This document shows positions 1 through 8,227 of a stretch of DNA of 64,000 nucleotides, piece by piece. This DNA is from an uncultured Phocaeicola sp. GTDB lineage: Bacteria; Bacteroidota; Bacteroidia; Bacteroidales; Bacteroidaceae. The notes beneath the pieces were generated by a model that saw nothing but the letters and a program-made list of their open reading frames with translations, was not told the origin of the DNA and made no database searches. The DNA is taken from NCBI GenBank assembly GCA_944321015.1, contig CALUJS010000005.1, positions 32,501-96,500 of the forward strand, in the 5' to 3' direction. A program made the translations under genes and the position numbers. The first letter of the stretch is position 1, and the number at the start of each line of letters is the position of its first letter.

Positions 1-416
1 TCGTATGCGGGCGATGTCTGGATGGCCATCAGGTTGAGTTCTACGGCATCGGCTCCGGCTTGTTCCAGCACCGTGGCGAAGTCTTCCCATTCCTTGTCGG
101 TGTAGCAGTTGATGCTGGCTATCACGGGAATGGAGCAGGCCTGCTTGCTGTCTTTCACCAGCCTGATGTATTCGTCCAGATAGTGGGCGCGCACGTAACC
201 GTGGAGGTAGTCGTTGGCCTCCGTGTGGTCTTCGCTGAGTTGGTGTGCGGTTTGCCACATGATTTGTTCTTCAAACAGCGATTTAAGGACGACGGCTGCG
301 GCTCCGGCCTCTTCCAGCCGGAGGTTCTTCTCTGCGCTGTCGGTCAGCCCCGAACTGCTCACGATGAACGGGTTCTTCAGTTCCAGTCCGGCAAAGGTGG
401 TTTTCAGTTTTTCCAT
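1..416 (-). CDS. Dihydroorotate dehydrogenase-like flavoprotein, N-terminal part only
   Basis: The minus-strand reading frame opens at the ATG at 414-416 and runs off the left window edge, so only about 138 N-terminal residues are visible. They begin MEKLKTTFAGLELKNPF and contain FIVSSSGLTDSAEKN, INCYTDKEW and AGADAVELNLM. These are the early strands and helices of the class-1 dihydroorotate dehydrogenase TIM barrel, an FMN-binding fold. Bacteroidales often carry this DHOD-like protein in addition to PyrD, so de novo pyrimidine synthesis is not assured. The catalytic region lies outside the window. The upstream gap holds a 22-bp repeat array rather than a recognisable promoter. Confidence 0.72.
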   Translation of the reverse strand, partial: MEKLKTTFAGLELKNPFIVSSSGLTDSAEKNLRLEEAGAAAVVLKSLFEEQIMWQTAHQLSEDHTEANDYLHGYVRAHYLDEYIRLVKDSKQACSIPVIASINCYTDKEWEDFATVLEQAGADAVELNLMAIQTSPAY

Positions 417-540
417 AGATATCAAATGTCTGTTAGTGCTTTGAGGCAAAGTTACAACAAAGTGGCGAAGAAAAGGCTTTTACGGGTGGATATTTTCTCT
501 CCGGCCCGCCGTAATCCTTTCAACGGGTTTCGCCATAGGG

Positions 541-672
541 TGGTGGTATGGCCGCTCGCGGGCGGGCATATGGAGGCTCGCGAGCCGGGATATGGTGGCT
601 CGTGTCCGGGGATATGTGCGCTCTCGAGCGGGAATATGGTGGCTCGCGAGGCTGGTTGGGGATATGGGAACC
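541..672. repeat. 22-bp dyad repeat array A (4 clean units plus degenerate edges)
   Basis: Clean units start at 554, 576, 598 and 620, exactly 22 bp apart, with a degenerate unit at 642. Each has a GCTCGCGAGC-like half-palindrome at bases 1-10 and ATAT at bases 15-18, with variable bases between. There are no spacers. The array lies in the gap between the buk terminator and the DHOD-like gene. Related arrays are at 6034, 14371, 20352, 34617, 49291 and 60781. Confidence 0.9.
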
Positions 673-732
673 GGTCAGCTTGCGGGCGTGTGGGGAGGGA
701 CGGCAGCCGTGATTCCGGAGGGCTTTGCCTGT

Positions 733-771
733 AAAAAACAGCGAAGGGCGCGCCATCCCGGCGTGCCCTTC
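733..771 (-). terminator. Intrinsic terminator of the ptb-buk operon
   Basis: A 12-bp stem (743-754 with 760-771, one G.T pair, 5-base loop) is followed on the minus strand by a run of six T (complement of 733-738). It lies about 127 bases beyond the buk stop codon, after a 3' UTR that has its own long-range inverted repeat. Confidence 0.8.
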
Positions 772-897
772 ATGAACAATCCTGAAAACGACTTTTTTGT
801 TTGTGAGTTTATGAGCTTAAAGCAAACGTCTATGAAACACACTCATGTCGGTTGAATACGTAAGATTGGATAATGACTCACAAACGAACCTAAAAAC

Positions 898-1971
898 TTA
901 TGCTAATTTTTCACCTGTATATTCTCTGCATGTCAGCTTGCCGGTCAGCGCTCCGTAGGCGTTGGATGCCAAGGCTCCCATTTCGTCTTCGCCCGGAATC
1001 ACCGCCACGGGGGCCAGATAGTCAATCTGCTTGCGGAGCATGTCGACGCAGTGGTTGCTGTAGGCTATGCCTCCGGTGAGGATGATGGCCTGCGTCCGTC
1101 CCATGAGGGCCACGTGCATGGCGCCTATCTGCTTGGCCACGGTGTAGAACATGGCTTCCAGGAAGGCTTTGCTCCGGGGGTCGCCGGCCAGGGCCCGGCC
1201 TTCCACGGCCTTCATGTTGTTCGTGCCCAGATGGGCCACGGCTCCGCCCTTGCCGGTTATCATTTTCTTCACGTCTCTCAGGGTGTATTTTCCGCTGAAG
1301 CACATTTCGGCCAGTTCGTATGCGGGGAGCGTTCCGGCGCGTTCGGGCGAGAAGGGGCCTTCGCCGTCGAGGGCGTTGTTGACGTCCACCACGCGTCCGT
1401 GTTTGTGTGCGCTGATGGATATGCCTCCTCCCAGATGGGCCACAATCACGTCCATGTCTTCATAGGCGACGCCTTTTTCGGCCGCATACCGGCGGGCCAC
1501 GGCTTTGCTGTTGAGGGCGTGGAAGATGGAGCGTCGTTCAATCTGTGGCAAGCCCGTCCATCGTGCCCGGGCATCGAGTTCGTCCACCACCACGGGGTCG
1601 GCGATGTAGGCCGGACAGCCTAGGCGCGACGCCCAGTCGTCGGCCAGAAACGCGCCCAGGTTGCAGGCATGTTCGTGCACGGTGTCGAGCAAGTCCTGCT
1701 TCATCTTCTCGTTTACCGGATAAACGCCTCCGGGCGTGGGATGTATCAGTCCGCCGCGTCCTATCACGGCGTCGAATTTTTCCTCTATGCCGGCTGCACG
1801 CAGGGCTTCCTCGATGCGTTCGCGGCGGAAGGGATATTGCTCGTTGATGTGTGCGAAGTCGGCCAGTTCTTCCGCGGTGTGGCGCACGTTGTGCACCCAC
1901 ACTTGCTTTTCGTCTTCGTAGACGGCGATTTTCGTCGAGGTCGACCCCGGGTTAATAACAAATATTCTCAT
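898..1971 (-). CDS. buk: Butyrate kinase
   Basis: This 357-residue protein of the acetate/butyrate kinase (ASKHA) family transfers phosphate between butyryl-phosphate and ADP, giving butyrate and ATP in the cytoplasm. The N-terminal INPGSTSTK phosphate-binding loop, GRGGLIHPTPGGVY and HLGGGISISAHKHG are visible, and the length is the family norm. It overlaps ptb by 20 bases, so the two are translated together. Some family members act on branched-chain acyl phosphates such as isobutyryl-phosphate, so the true substrate could be branched. Confidence 0.93.
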   Translation of the reverse strand: MRIFVINPGSTSTKIAVYEDEKQVWVHNVRHTAEELADFAHINEQYPFRRERIEEALRAAGIEEKFDAVIGRGGLIHPTPGGVYPVNEKMKQDLLDTVHEHACNLGAFLADDWASRLGCPAYIADPVVVDELDARARWTGLPQIERRSIFHALNSKAVARRYAAEKGVAYEDMDVIVAHLGGGISISAHKHGRVVDVNNALDGEGPFSPERAGTLPAYELAEMCFSGKYTLRDVKKMITGKGGAVAHLGTNNMKAVEGRALAGDPRSKAFLEAMFYTVAKQIGAMHVALMGRTQAIILTGGIAYSNHCVDMLRKQIDYLAPVAVIPGEDEMGALASNAYGALTGKLTCREYTGEKLA

Positions 1972-2905
1972 GGTTGACAGATGTTTGGGTTTTATGGTTT
2001 TCTGACAGGCAGGCCAGCACGAGGCTGTAGTATTTCGAGATGCTCGAATCGCTGCGCGAAGTCACGACCACCGGACAGATTGGGCCTCGCAGCATGCCTG
2101 CCATGTCGGCGTGTGCAAACAGGGTTATGGTTTTATAAAAGGTGTTGCCCGACTCGATGTTGGGGAAAATCAGGATGTCGGCGTTTCCCACTACGGGCGA
2201 TGACATGCCTTTGATGTTGCCGCTGTGGATGTCGCATGCCGTCTTGACGTCCATCGGCCCGTCCATCTGCACGCGTCCGAACTCGCCTTGTATGGCGCAT
2301 TCCTTCAGCACGGCATAGTCGAGCGTGTGGGGGAATTTCTCATTGATTTTCTCGGAGCAGTGCAGCAGGGCGATGCGGGGTTCCTCCACGCCGCAGCTGT
2401 GTGCCGCCTCGGCGGTGTAGCGCACGATGGCCTTGAACTGGGCCAGCGTGGGGCGGGGGATAACGGCCGCGTCGGAGAAAATCAGGAGCTTGGGATATGT
2501 GGGTACGTGGGCCACGGTGACATGCGTCAACACTTCGCCGCGTGGCAGGATGCCGGTCTCCTTGTTCAGCACCGCGTGCAGCAGGTTGTCCGTATTGATG
2601 AGGCCTTTCATCAGCACGTCGGCCTTGCCTTCGCGTACGATTTGCACGGCCAGCACGGCTGCTTCGTCAGGGGTGGGCACCACGAGCACATCCACGTGGG
2701 CGGGATGCTGGTTCTTGATTCGCTCCACCTGAGATGCGTACTGCGGATTTGTGATTAATAAGAACTCGGCGATACCTTCTTCCAATGCGCGAAGAACTGC
2801 ATACTGCGTATGAGGATCGTTCGGGCAAACCACTACAACTCGCTTCCGGCAGGAGAACGATTGTAAGTAGGCGGTCATTTGGGCAAAGTCTTTTATCGGA
2901 TTCAT
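1952..2905 (-). CDS. ptb: Phosphate butyryltransferase
   Basis: This 317-residue phosphate acyltransferase converts butyryl-CoA and phosphate to butyryl-phosphate, which Buk uses for ATP formation. Family signatures are the C-terminal SGNIKGMSSPVVGNADIL and PNIESGNTFYKT stretches and VVTSRSDSS near the end. The start MNPIKDFAQM lies just after a plausible promoter at 2921-2951. It is the first gene of a two-gene operon, overlapping buk by 20 bases. The function may be butyrate formation, or release of branched acyl-CoA from amino-acid breakdown. Confidence 0.92.
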   Translation of the reverse strand: MNPIKDFAQMTAYLQSFSCRKRVVVVCPNDPHTQYAVLRALEEGIAEFLLITNPQYASQVERIKNQHPAHVDVLVVPTPDEAAVLAVQIVREGKADVLMKGLINTDNLLHAVLNKETGILPRGEVLTHVTVAHVPTYPKLLIFSDAAVIPRPTLAQFKAIVRYTAEAAHSCGVEEPRIALLHCSEKINEKFPHTLDYAVLKECAIQGEFGRVQMDGPMDVKTACDIHSGNIKGMSSPVVGNADILIFPNIESGNTFYKTITLFAHADMAGMLRGPICPVVVTSRSDSSISKYYSLVLACLSENHKTQTSVNHENICY

Positions 2906-2920
2906 ATATCATATTTTTAG

Positions 2921-2951
2921 CAAATATGGCAAAAATCCCGATAAGTGCAAT
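2921..2951 (-). promoter_or_regulatory. Putative promoter of ptb-buk
   Basis: On the minus strand CATATTTG (2921-2928) differs by one base from the Bacteroidetes -7 box TAnnTTTG. A TTG lies 19 bases upstream, where the -33 element is expected. The rest of the 380-base gap (about 2950-3205) shows nothing recognisable. Confidence 0.42.
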
Positions 2952-3205
2952 AATAATTTGGAGATATTTGTGTCGTTTGTGGTGCTTGGTGTGTCCTTTT
3001 GTCACAAAATCTTTGCTTACGAATCATAAACGGAGGCTCGCCGCATTTCTATTTGAACGATGTAAAACGGGATTTATGCAAGATTGGAAATGAAGAAAGC
3101 GGTAACAGCTTACAATTTATAAGCATGTGGCGCAGGGTGTTAATTTAATAGAAAAGACGGACCGGCGTGTTGCATTTTCCTTTCACGGGCGGGTTGCGGA
3201 CGGAT

Positions 3206-3262
3206 AAAAAGAAAGCCGCCGGAGGCTTCCCTTTTCTGAACGGGATAAGCCTTCGGTGGCTT
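3206..3262 (-). terminator. Intrinsic terminator of clpB
   Basis: Two arms of about 19 bases (from 3213 and ending at 3262, with AAGCC/GGCTT ends) pair with two mismatches and a small bulge around a 10-base loop. On the minus strand the hairpin runs into TTTCTTTTT. It begins about 22 bases after the clpB stop codon. Confidence 0.8.
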
Positions 3263-3284
3263 GGTTGCAGTAGTAGTGCGGTTG

Positions 3285-5873
3285 TCAGTTCCTGAAGGTC
3301 AGGCCGTCGGCGGCAGCGTCCACCACGATGGGTTTGCTGCGGTTGACCTCCTGGGCCAGAAGCTTTTTCGACAGGTCGTTGAGCAGATAGCGCTGGATGG
3401 CGCGCTTCACGGGGCGTGCGCCAAACTCCGGGTCGAAGCCTGCTCCGGCAAGGAAGTTGACGGCCTCGTCGGTCAGTCGGAGCGTCACGCCGTTCTCGGC
3501 CAACATCTTCTGTACGCCGCCGATTTGCAGCCGGACAATCTGCCGGATTTGCGCTTCGTTGAGCGGAAGGAACATGATGGTTTCGTCGATGCGGTTGAGG
3601 AACTCCGGACGGATGGTCTTCTTCAGCATGTTCATCACCTCGTTCCTGGTCTCCTCGATGAGCCGGTCGCGGTTCGAGTCGTTCATCTTCTCGAACTGGC
3701 TCTGGATGTAGGCGCTGCCCAAGTTGGAGGTCATGATGATGATGGTGTTCTTGAAGTTCACCGTGCGACCCTTGTTGTCGGTCAGTCGGCCGTCATCGAG
3801 CACCTGCAGCAGGATGTTGAACACGTCGGGATGGGCCTTCTCGATTTCATCGAACAACACCACGCTGTAGGGTTTGCGACGGACGGCTTCGGTCAGCTGT
3901 CCGCCCTCGTCGTAGCCCACATATCCCGGAGGCGCGCCGATGAGTCGCGACACGGAGTGCTTCTCCTGATACTCGCTCATGTCGATGCGGGTCATCAGCG
4001 ACTCGTCGTTGAACAGATATTCGGCAAGGGCCTTGGCCAGTTCGGTCTTGCCCACACCGGTGGTGCCCAGGAAGATGAACGAACCGATGGGGCGGCGCGG
4101 GTCCTGCAATCCGGCACGGCTGCGGCGCACGGCGTCGGCAACGGCCTGTATGGCTTCGTCCTGTCCCACCACGCGTTTGTGCAGCTCGTCCTCGAGGTTG
4201 AGCAGTTTCTCGCGCTCGCTTTGCAGCATCTTGCTCACGGGGATACCCGTCCAGCGCGATACGACGTCGGCGATGTCTTCCGCCGTTACTTCCTCTTTTA
4301 TCATGGCGTTGTCGCCCTGCTTGGTGCGGAGTTGCTCCTGAATGGACTTGATTTCGTCCTCCAGCTGGCGGAGCTTGCCGTAGCGTATCTCGGCCACCTT
4401 GCCGTAGTCGCCCTCGCGTTCGGCGCGGTCGGCTTCAAACTTCAGTTGCTCAATCTGCTGCTTGTTCTGCTGGATGCGGTTCACCAGTTCCTTTTCGCTC
4501 TGCCACTTGGCGCGGTAGGAAGTGTCCTGCTCCTTCAGCTCGGCAATCTCCTTGTTGAGTTGGGCCAGCTTTTCCTCGTCCTTTTCGCGCTTGATGGCTT
4601 CGCGTTCAATCTCCAGTTGCTTCAACCGGCGCTCTATTTCGTCCAGTTCTTCCGGCAGCGAGTCGCGCTCCATGCGGAGTTTGGCTGCCGCTTCGTCCAT
4701 CAGGTCGATGGCCTTGTCGGGCAGGAAGCGTTCGGTGATGTAGCGGTTGCTCAGTTCCACGGCGGCGATGATGGCTTCGTCCTTGATACGCACCTGATGG
4801 TGGTTCTCGTAGCGTTCCTTCAGTCCGCGCAGGATGGAGATGGAGCTGGCTATGTCCGGCTCGTCCACCATGACGGTCTGGAAACGGCGTTCGAGGGCCT
4901 TGTCTTTCTCGAAATATTTCTGATATTCGTCCAAGGTCGTTGCGCCGATGCTGCGCAGTTCGCCACGGGCCAGGGCGGGCTTCAGGATGTTGGCGGCGTC
5001 CATGGCGCCTTCGCCTTTTCCGGCTCCGACCAGCGTGTGAATCTCGTCAATGAAGAGGATGATGTTCCCCTCGGACTGCTTCACCTCGTTGATGACCGAT
5101 TTCAGACGCTCCTCGAATTCGCCCTTGTATTTCGCGCCTGCAATCAGCGCGCCCATGTCGAGCGAATAGAGTTGCTTGTTCTTCAGGTTCTCGGGCACGT
5201 CGCCGCGCAGGATGCGCTGGGCCAGACCCTCGACGATGGCCGTCTTTCCCGTGCCCGGCTCACCTATTAATATAGGATTGTTTTTCGTGCGTCGGCTCAG
5301 AATCTGCAACACGCGGCGGATTTCCTCGTCGCGGCCGATGACCGGGTCGAGCTTGCCCGTTCGCGCGGCTTCGATGAGGTTGATGGCATACTTGTTCAGC
5401 GACTGATAGGTGTCTTCGCTCGATTGCGACGTCACCTTCTGTCCCTGCCGCAGTTCGGTGATGGCGGCGCGTAGTTCGTTGTCGGTCATTCCGGCATCCT
5501 TCAGCACGGTCGACACGTTGCTTTTTACGTTGAGCAGCGCGAGGATGATGGCTTCCAGCGACACATATTCGTCGCCCAGTTCCTTGCCCGTCTCCACCGC
5601 TTTTTGCAACACCTCGTTGGCTTCACGGCTCAGGTAGGGTTCTCCGCCCTGCACCTTGGGCAGCGAGGCAATCATCTTGTCGATGGAGCTCTGTATCTGG
5701 CGGTCGTTGACGCCGAGCTTCTGGAAGAGGAAGTTCGTCACGTTTTCGCCCACCTTCATTACGCCTGCCAGCAGGTGTTCCGGCTCGATGGCTTGTTGAC
5801 CCATGCCTTGTGCCAGATTCACCGCTTGCTGCACGGCTTCTTGCGATTTGATGGTAAAGTTGTTGAAATTCAT
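3285..5873 (-). CDS. clpB: ClpB ATP-dependent disaggregase
   Basis: This 862-residue Hsp100 chaperone is a hexameric AAA+ machine that pulls polypeptides out of aggregates together with DnaK. It shows the N-terminal Clp repeat domain (about 1-145), NBD1 with GEPGTGKT (Lys210) and [19 protein letters not shown], a long charged coiled-coil middle domain (about 410-530), and NBD2 with [12 protein letters not shown] and [12 protein letters not shown]. The start at 5873 ([14 protein letters not shown]) is preferred over an in-frame ATG 22 codons upstream. It follows a strong AAGGAG ribosome site and matches the family N-terminus and length. No CIRCE-type operator was seen upstream. Confidence 0.97.
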   Translation of the reverse strand: MNFNNFTIKSQEAVQQAVNLAQGMGQQAIEPEHLLAGVMKVGENVTNFLFQKLGVNDRQIQSSIDKMIASLPKVQGGEPYLSREANEVLQKAVETGKELGDEYVSLEAIILALLNVKSNVSTVLKDAGMTDNELRAAITELRQGQKVTSQSSEDTYQSLNKYAINLIEAARTGKLDPVIGRDEEIRRVLQILSRRTKNNPILIGEPGTGKTAIVEGLAQRILRGDVPENLKNKQLYSLDMGALIAGAKYKGEFEERLKSVINEVKQSEGNIILFIDEIHTLVGAGKGEGAMDAANILKPALARGELRSIGATTLDEYQKYFEKDKALERRFQTVMVDEPDIASSISILRGLKERYENHHQVRIKDEAIIAAVELSNRYITERFLPDKAIDLMDEAAAKLRMERDSLPEELDEIERRLKQLEIEREAIKREKDEEKLAQLNKEIAELKEQDTSYRAKWQSEKELVNRIQQNKQQIEQLKFEADRAEREGDYGKVAEIRYGKLRQLEDEIKSIQEQLRTKQGDNAMIKEEVTAEDIADVVSRWTGIPVSKMLQSEREKLLNLEDELHKRVVGQDEAIQAVADAVRRSRAGLQDPRRPIGSFIFLGTTGVGKTELAKALAEYLFNDESLMTRIDMSEYQEKHSVSRLIGAPPGYVGYDEGGQLTEAVRRKPYSVVLFDEIEKAHPDVFNILLQVLDDGRLTDNKGRTVNFKNTIIIMTSNLGSAYIQSQFEKMNDSNRDRLIEETRNEVMNMLKKTIRPEFLNRIDETIMFLPLNEAQIRQIVRLQIGGVQKMLAENGVTLRLTDEAVNFLAGAGFDPEFGARPVKRAIQRYLLNDLSKKLLAQEVNRSKPIVVDAAADGLTFRN

Positions 5874-6033
5874 ATTGATGTCTCCTTTCTTGTCTTTGTT
5901 TTTTTGAATCCGAAACTTATACATCAAACCTTTTGCCAAACGGGTGCATATGACAGAATGTCATGCAAATATTATCCTCTGACTGCAAAAGTGACATCTG
6001 CCGACCGGGCCGGATGTGCCTTTATAACAGATG

Positions 6034-6166
6034 GCCCGCGAGCGTCCATATTCCGGCCCGTGAGCGTCCATATTCCGGCCCGTGAGCGTCCATATGGCGG
6101 CTTGTGAGCGCACATATCACGGCCCGCAAGCGGACATATCCCCGCTCGGACGCGGCGATACGGACG
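6034..6166. repeat. 22-bp dyad repeat array B (5 to 6 units)
   Basis: Units start at 6034, 6056, 6078, 6100, 6122 and 6144 in strict 22-base register. The first three share GCCCGYGAGCGTCCATAT. They lie in the divergent gap between clpB and recF, and the last unit is degenerate. Same family as array A. Confidence 0.9.
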
Positions 6167-6239
6167 GGTAAAACGCCGGAAGTCCCGCCGGGGAATCATC
6201 TTCTTTGCCGGCGGATTTCCGGAATCGGGATTTAAGCCT

Positions 6240-6247
6240 TAACTTTG
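6240..6247 (+). promoter_or_regulatory. -7 box of the recF promoter
   Basis: TAACTTTG is an exact match to TAnnTTTG and ends five bases before the recF ATG at 6253. Transcription would start at or next to the start codon. No convincing -33 TTTG is visible at the usual distance. Confidence 0.55.
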
Positions 6248-6252
6248 CGCTC

Positions 6253-7371
6253 ATGATATTGAAACGCATATCCATAATCAACTATAAGAATCTGGAACAG
6301 GTGGAGCTGGACTGTTCGCCGAAGATTAACTGCTTTATCGGCCGGAACGGCATGGGCAAGACGAACCTGCTGGACGCCATCTATTACCTGTCGTTCTGTA
6401 AAAGCGCGTCGAATCCGGTCGACTCGCAGAACATCCGTCACGGCGAGGAATTTTTTGTCGTCCAAGGCTTCTATGAGCAGGACGACGGTTCGCCCGAGGA
6501 AATCTATTGCGGCCTGAAGCGCCGGCAAAAGAAGCAGTTCAAGCGCAACAAGAAAGAATATCCCCGCCTGGCCGACCACATCGGCTTCATTCCCCTCATC
6601 ATGGTGTCGCCTTCCGATGCCGGGTTGATAGCGGGCGGGAGCGAGGAGCGGCGCCGCTTCATGGATGTGGCCATTTCGCAGTACGACCGCGAGTATCTGG
6701 AGGCGTTGATGCGCTATAACAAGGCGTTGACCCAGCGCAACGTGTTGCTGAAGCAGGAGGAGGAGCCCGACGCGGAGCTGATGGACGTGTGGGAGGAGGC
6801 GATGGCCGAGGCCGGCGAGGCGGTCTATCGCAAGCGCGAGGCGTTTGTCCGTGAGTTCATCCCCATCTTTCGTTCCTACTATGCCTATATTTCGCAGGAT
6901 AGCGAACGGGTGGAGCTGACCTACCGCTCGCATGCCCAGCGGGGGGCGTTGCTCGATGTCATCCGCGAAAGCCGCGCTAAGGATCGCATCATGGGCTATT
7001 CGCTCCACGGCGTCCACAAGGACGACCTGGAGATGCAGCTGGGCGATTTTCCCATCAAACGCGAGGGGTCGCAGGGGCAGAACAAGACCTATCTGGTGGC
7101 CCTGAAGCTGGCCCAGTTTGACTTCCTGAAACGCACGGGAAGCGGCACTTGTCCCATTCTGTTGCTCGACGATATATTTGACAAGCTGGATGCTTCGCGC
7201 GTGGAGCAGATTGTGAAGCTCGTGGCGGGCGACAACTTCGGCCAGATATTCATCACCGATACCAACCGCGACCATCTGGACAAGATTCTGAGAAAGACGG
7301 AAGGCGCTTACCGGCTGTTTGCCGTGGATTGCGGCACCGTGACGCCTTATGACGAGGAGGGGAACGCATGA
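6253..7371 (+). CDS. recF: RecF, recombinational repair ATPase
   Basis: This 372-residue SMC-like ABC ATPase binds single/double-strand junctions and helps RecOR load RecA at gaps. The sequence shows ISIINYKNLEQ at the N-terminus, Walker A GRNGMGKT (about 30-37), the signature region REGSQGQNKTYLVALKLAQ and Walker B PILLLDDIFDKLD. The start at 6253 is chosen because it gives the canonical N-terminus. An upstream in-frame ATG at 6205 lies before the -7 box. The stop overlaps the next gene by four bases (ATGA), indicating translational coupling. Confidence 0.95.
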   Translation: MILKRISIINYKNLEQVELDCSPKINCFIGRNGMGKTNLLDAIYYLSFCKSASNPVDSQNIRHGEEFFVVQGFYEQDDGSPEEIYCGLKRRQKKQFKRNKKEYPRLADHIGFIPLIMVSPSDAGLIAGGSEERRRFMDVAISQYDREYLEALMRYNKALTQRNVLLKQEEEPDAELMDVWEEAMAEAGEAVYRKREAFVREFIPIFRSYYAYISQDSERVELTYRSHAQRGALLDVIRESRAKDRIMGYSLHGVHKDDLEMQLGDFPIKREGSQGQNKTYLVALKLAQFDFLKRTGSGTCPILLLDDIFDKLDASRVEQIVKLVAGDNFGQIFITDTNRDHLDKILRKTEGAYRLFAVDCGTVTPYDEEGNA

Positions 7372-7658
7372 AAAGGAACGATGCGGAACAGATTGGCACG
7401 CTCGTCAGACAGTTCCTGCGCATGGGAGGGCTGGAGTCGCCGCTGAACGAGCATCGCCTGATTCAGGGTTGGAAAGAAGTGCTCGGCCCGCATGTGGCTG
7501 CCTGCACGGGCGACCTGTTTATCAAGAACCAGACTCTCTACGTGCATGTCACCTCGCCCGCTCTCCGTCAGGAGCTGTCCATGGCTCGCGAGCAGATAAA
7601 AAACAGCCTGAACCGCCACGTGGGGGCTCAGGTCATTGTGGACATAGTCTTTCGCTGA
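7368..7658 (+). CDS. DUF721 (DciA-like) protein
   Basis: This 96-residue single-domain protein contains GWKEVLGPHVAACT and LYVHVTSPALRQELS, hallmarks of DUF721. DciA, the characterised member, loads the replicative helicase in bacteria lacking DnaC. This protein is short and lacks extra tails, so the helicase-loader role is an inference from family. It is translationally coupled to recF through an ATGA overlap, an arrangement I regard as common in Bacteroidetes and consistent with a DNA-metabolism role. Confidence 0.85.
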   Translation: MKRNDAEQIGTLVRQFLRMGGLESPLNEHRLIQGWKEVLGPHVAACTGDLFIKNQTLYVHVTSPALRQELSMAREQIKNSLNRHVGAQVIVDIVFR

Positions 7659-7666
7659 GGCCCGCC

Positions 7667-8227
7667 TCAACAATCGGCCCCCAGCAGCCAGCCGCTTTCG
7701 GTAAGCACGGCATTCATGCGCCTGTCGAACGCTTCGCAGGGAATGTGCGGGCTGACCTGGAAGTCAAAGCATATACCTATATTATAAGTAGCGAGCTTGG
7801 GCAGCAGGCGGTCGTAGTATCCTTTTCCCCGTCCCAGACGGTTCCCCTCGGCATCAAACGACACGCCGGGCACCAAAGCCAGTTCGATGGTGTCATAACG
7901 GGTGAACAGTTCGCCGCCGGGTTCCTCTATGTGGTAGGCGCCCGTGTGCAGGTCGTGCCGTCCGGTGTAGCGTCTCAGTTCCAGGTCGTCTCCTTTTACG
8001 ACGGGCAGCAGGATGTTCTTTTTGTCCTTCCATCGCTCCACGAAGTCATGTGTTGCCACTTCGTCCGGCAGGGAATAGTAACACAATATGGTGCGTGCTT
8101 CCCGGAAGCGCGGCGACTGTTCCAGCCGGGCAAACAGTCGGTCGGATGCGGCTGAAAGGCTCGATGCATCCATCGAGCCTTTCAGCTGTGCAATGTGTTT
8201 GCGCAATGCTTTCTTTTCTTCCATCAT
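7667..8227 (-). CDS. 5-formyltetrahydrofolate cyclo-ligase
   Basis: This 186-residue enzyme converts 5-formyl-THF to 5,10-methenyl-THF using ATP, in the cytoplasm. The C-terminal GVSFDAEGNRLGRGKGYYDR signature is intact, and ALVPG and the N-terminal KKALRKHIAQLKG helix fit the family. The start at 8227 gives an ATGA overlap with the stop of the protease gene upstream; the next codon is also ATG. It converges with recF-DUF721, with only eight bases between the stop codons. Confidence 0.92.
   Translation of the reverse strand: MMEEKKALRKHIAQLKGSMDASSLSAASDRLFARLEQSPRFREARTILCYYSLPDEVATHDFVERWKDKKNILLPVVKGDDLELRRYTGRHDLHTGAYHIEEPGGELFTRYDTIELALVPGVSFDAEGNRLGRGKGYYDRLLPKLATYNIGICFDFQVSPHIPCEAFDRRMNAVLTESGWLLGADC

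Noticed and set aside
541..672. 22-bp arrays considered as promoters or operators of adjacent genes
   Set aside because: They occur in divergent, tandem and convergent gaps and often at gene ends, and ATAT in the unit does not match TAnnTTTG. A general regulatory role for adjacent genes is not supported.
592..855. Small open frames running through the repeat arrays (also near 6000, 20300, 34600, 48300)
   Set aside because: They translate the 22- or 23-bp repeat into shifting Arg/Ser/Ala-rich peptides. The period is not a multiple of three and no coding signal is seen.
3261..5270. 669-codon plus-strand open frame opposite clpB
   Set aside because: It is antisense to an intact ClpB, begins inside the clpB terminator and has no domain.
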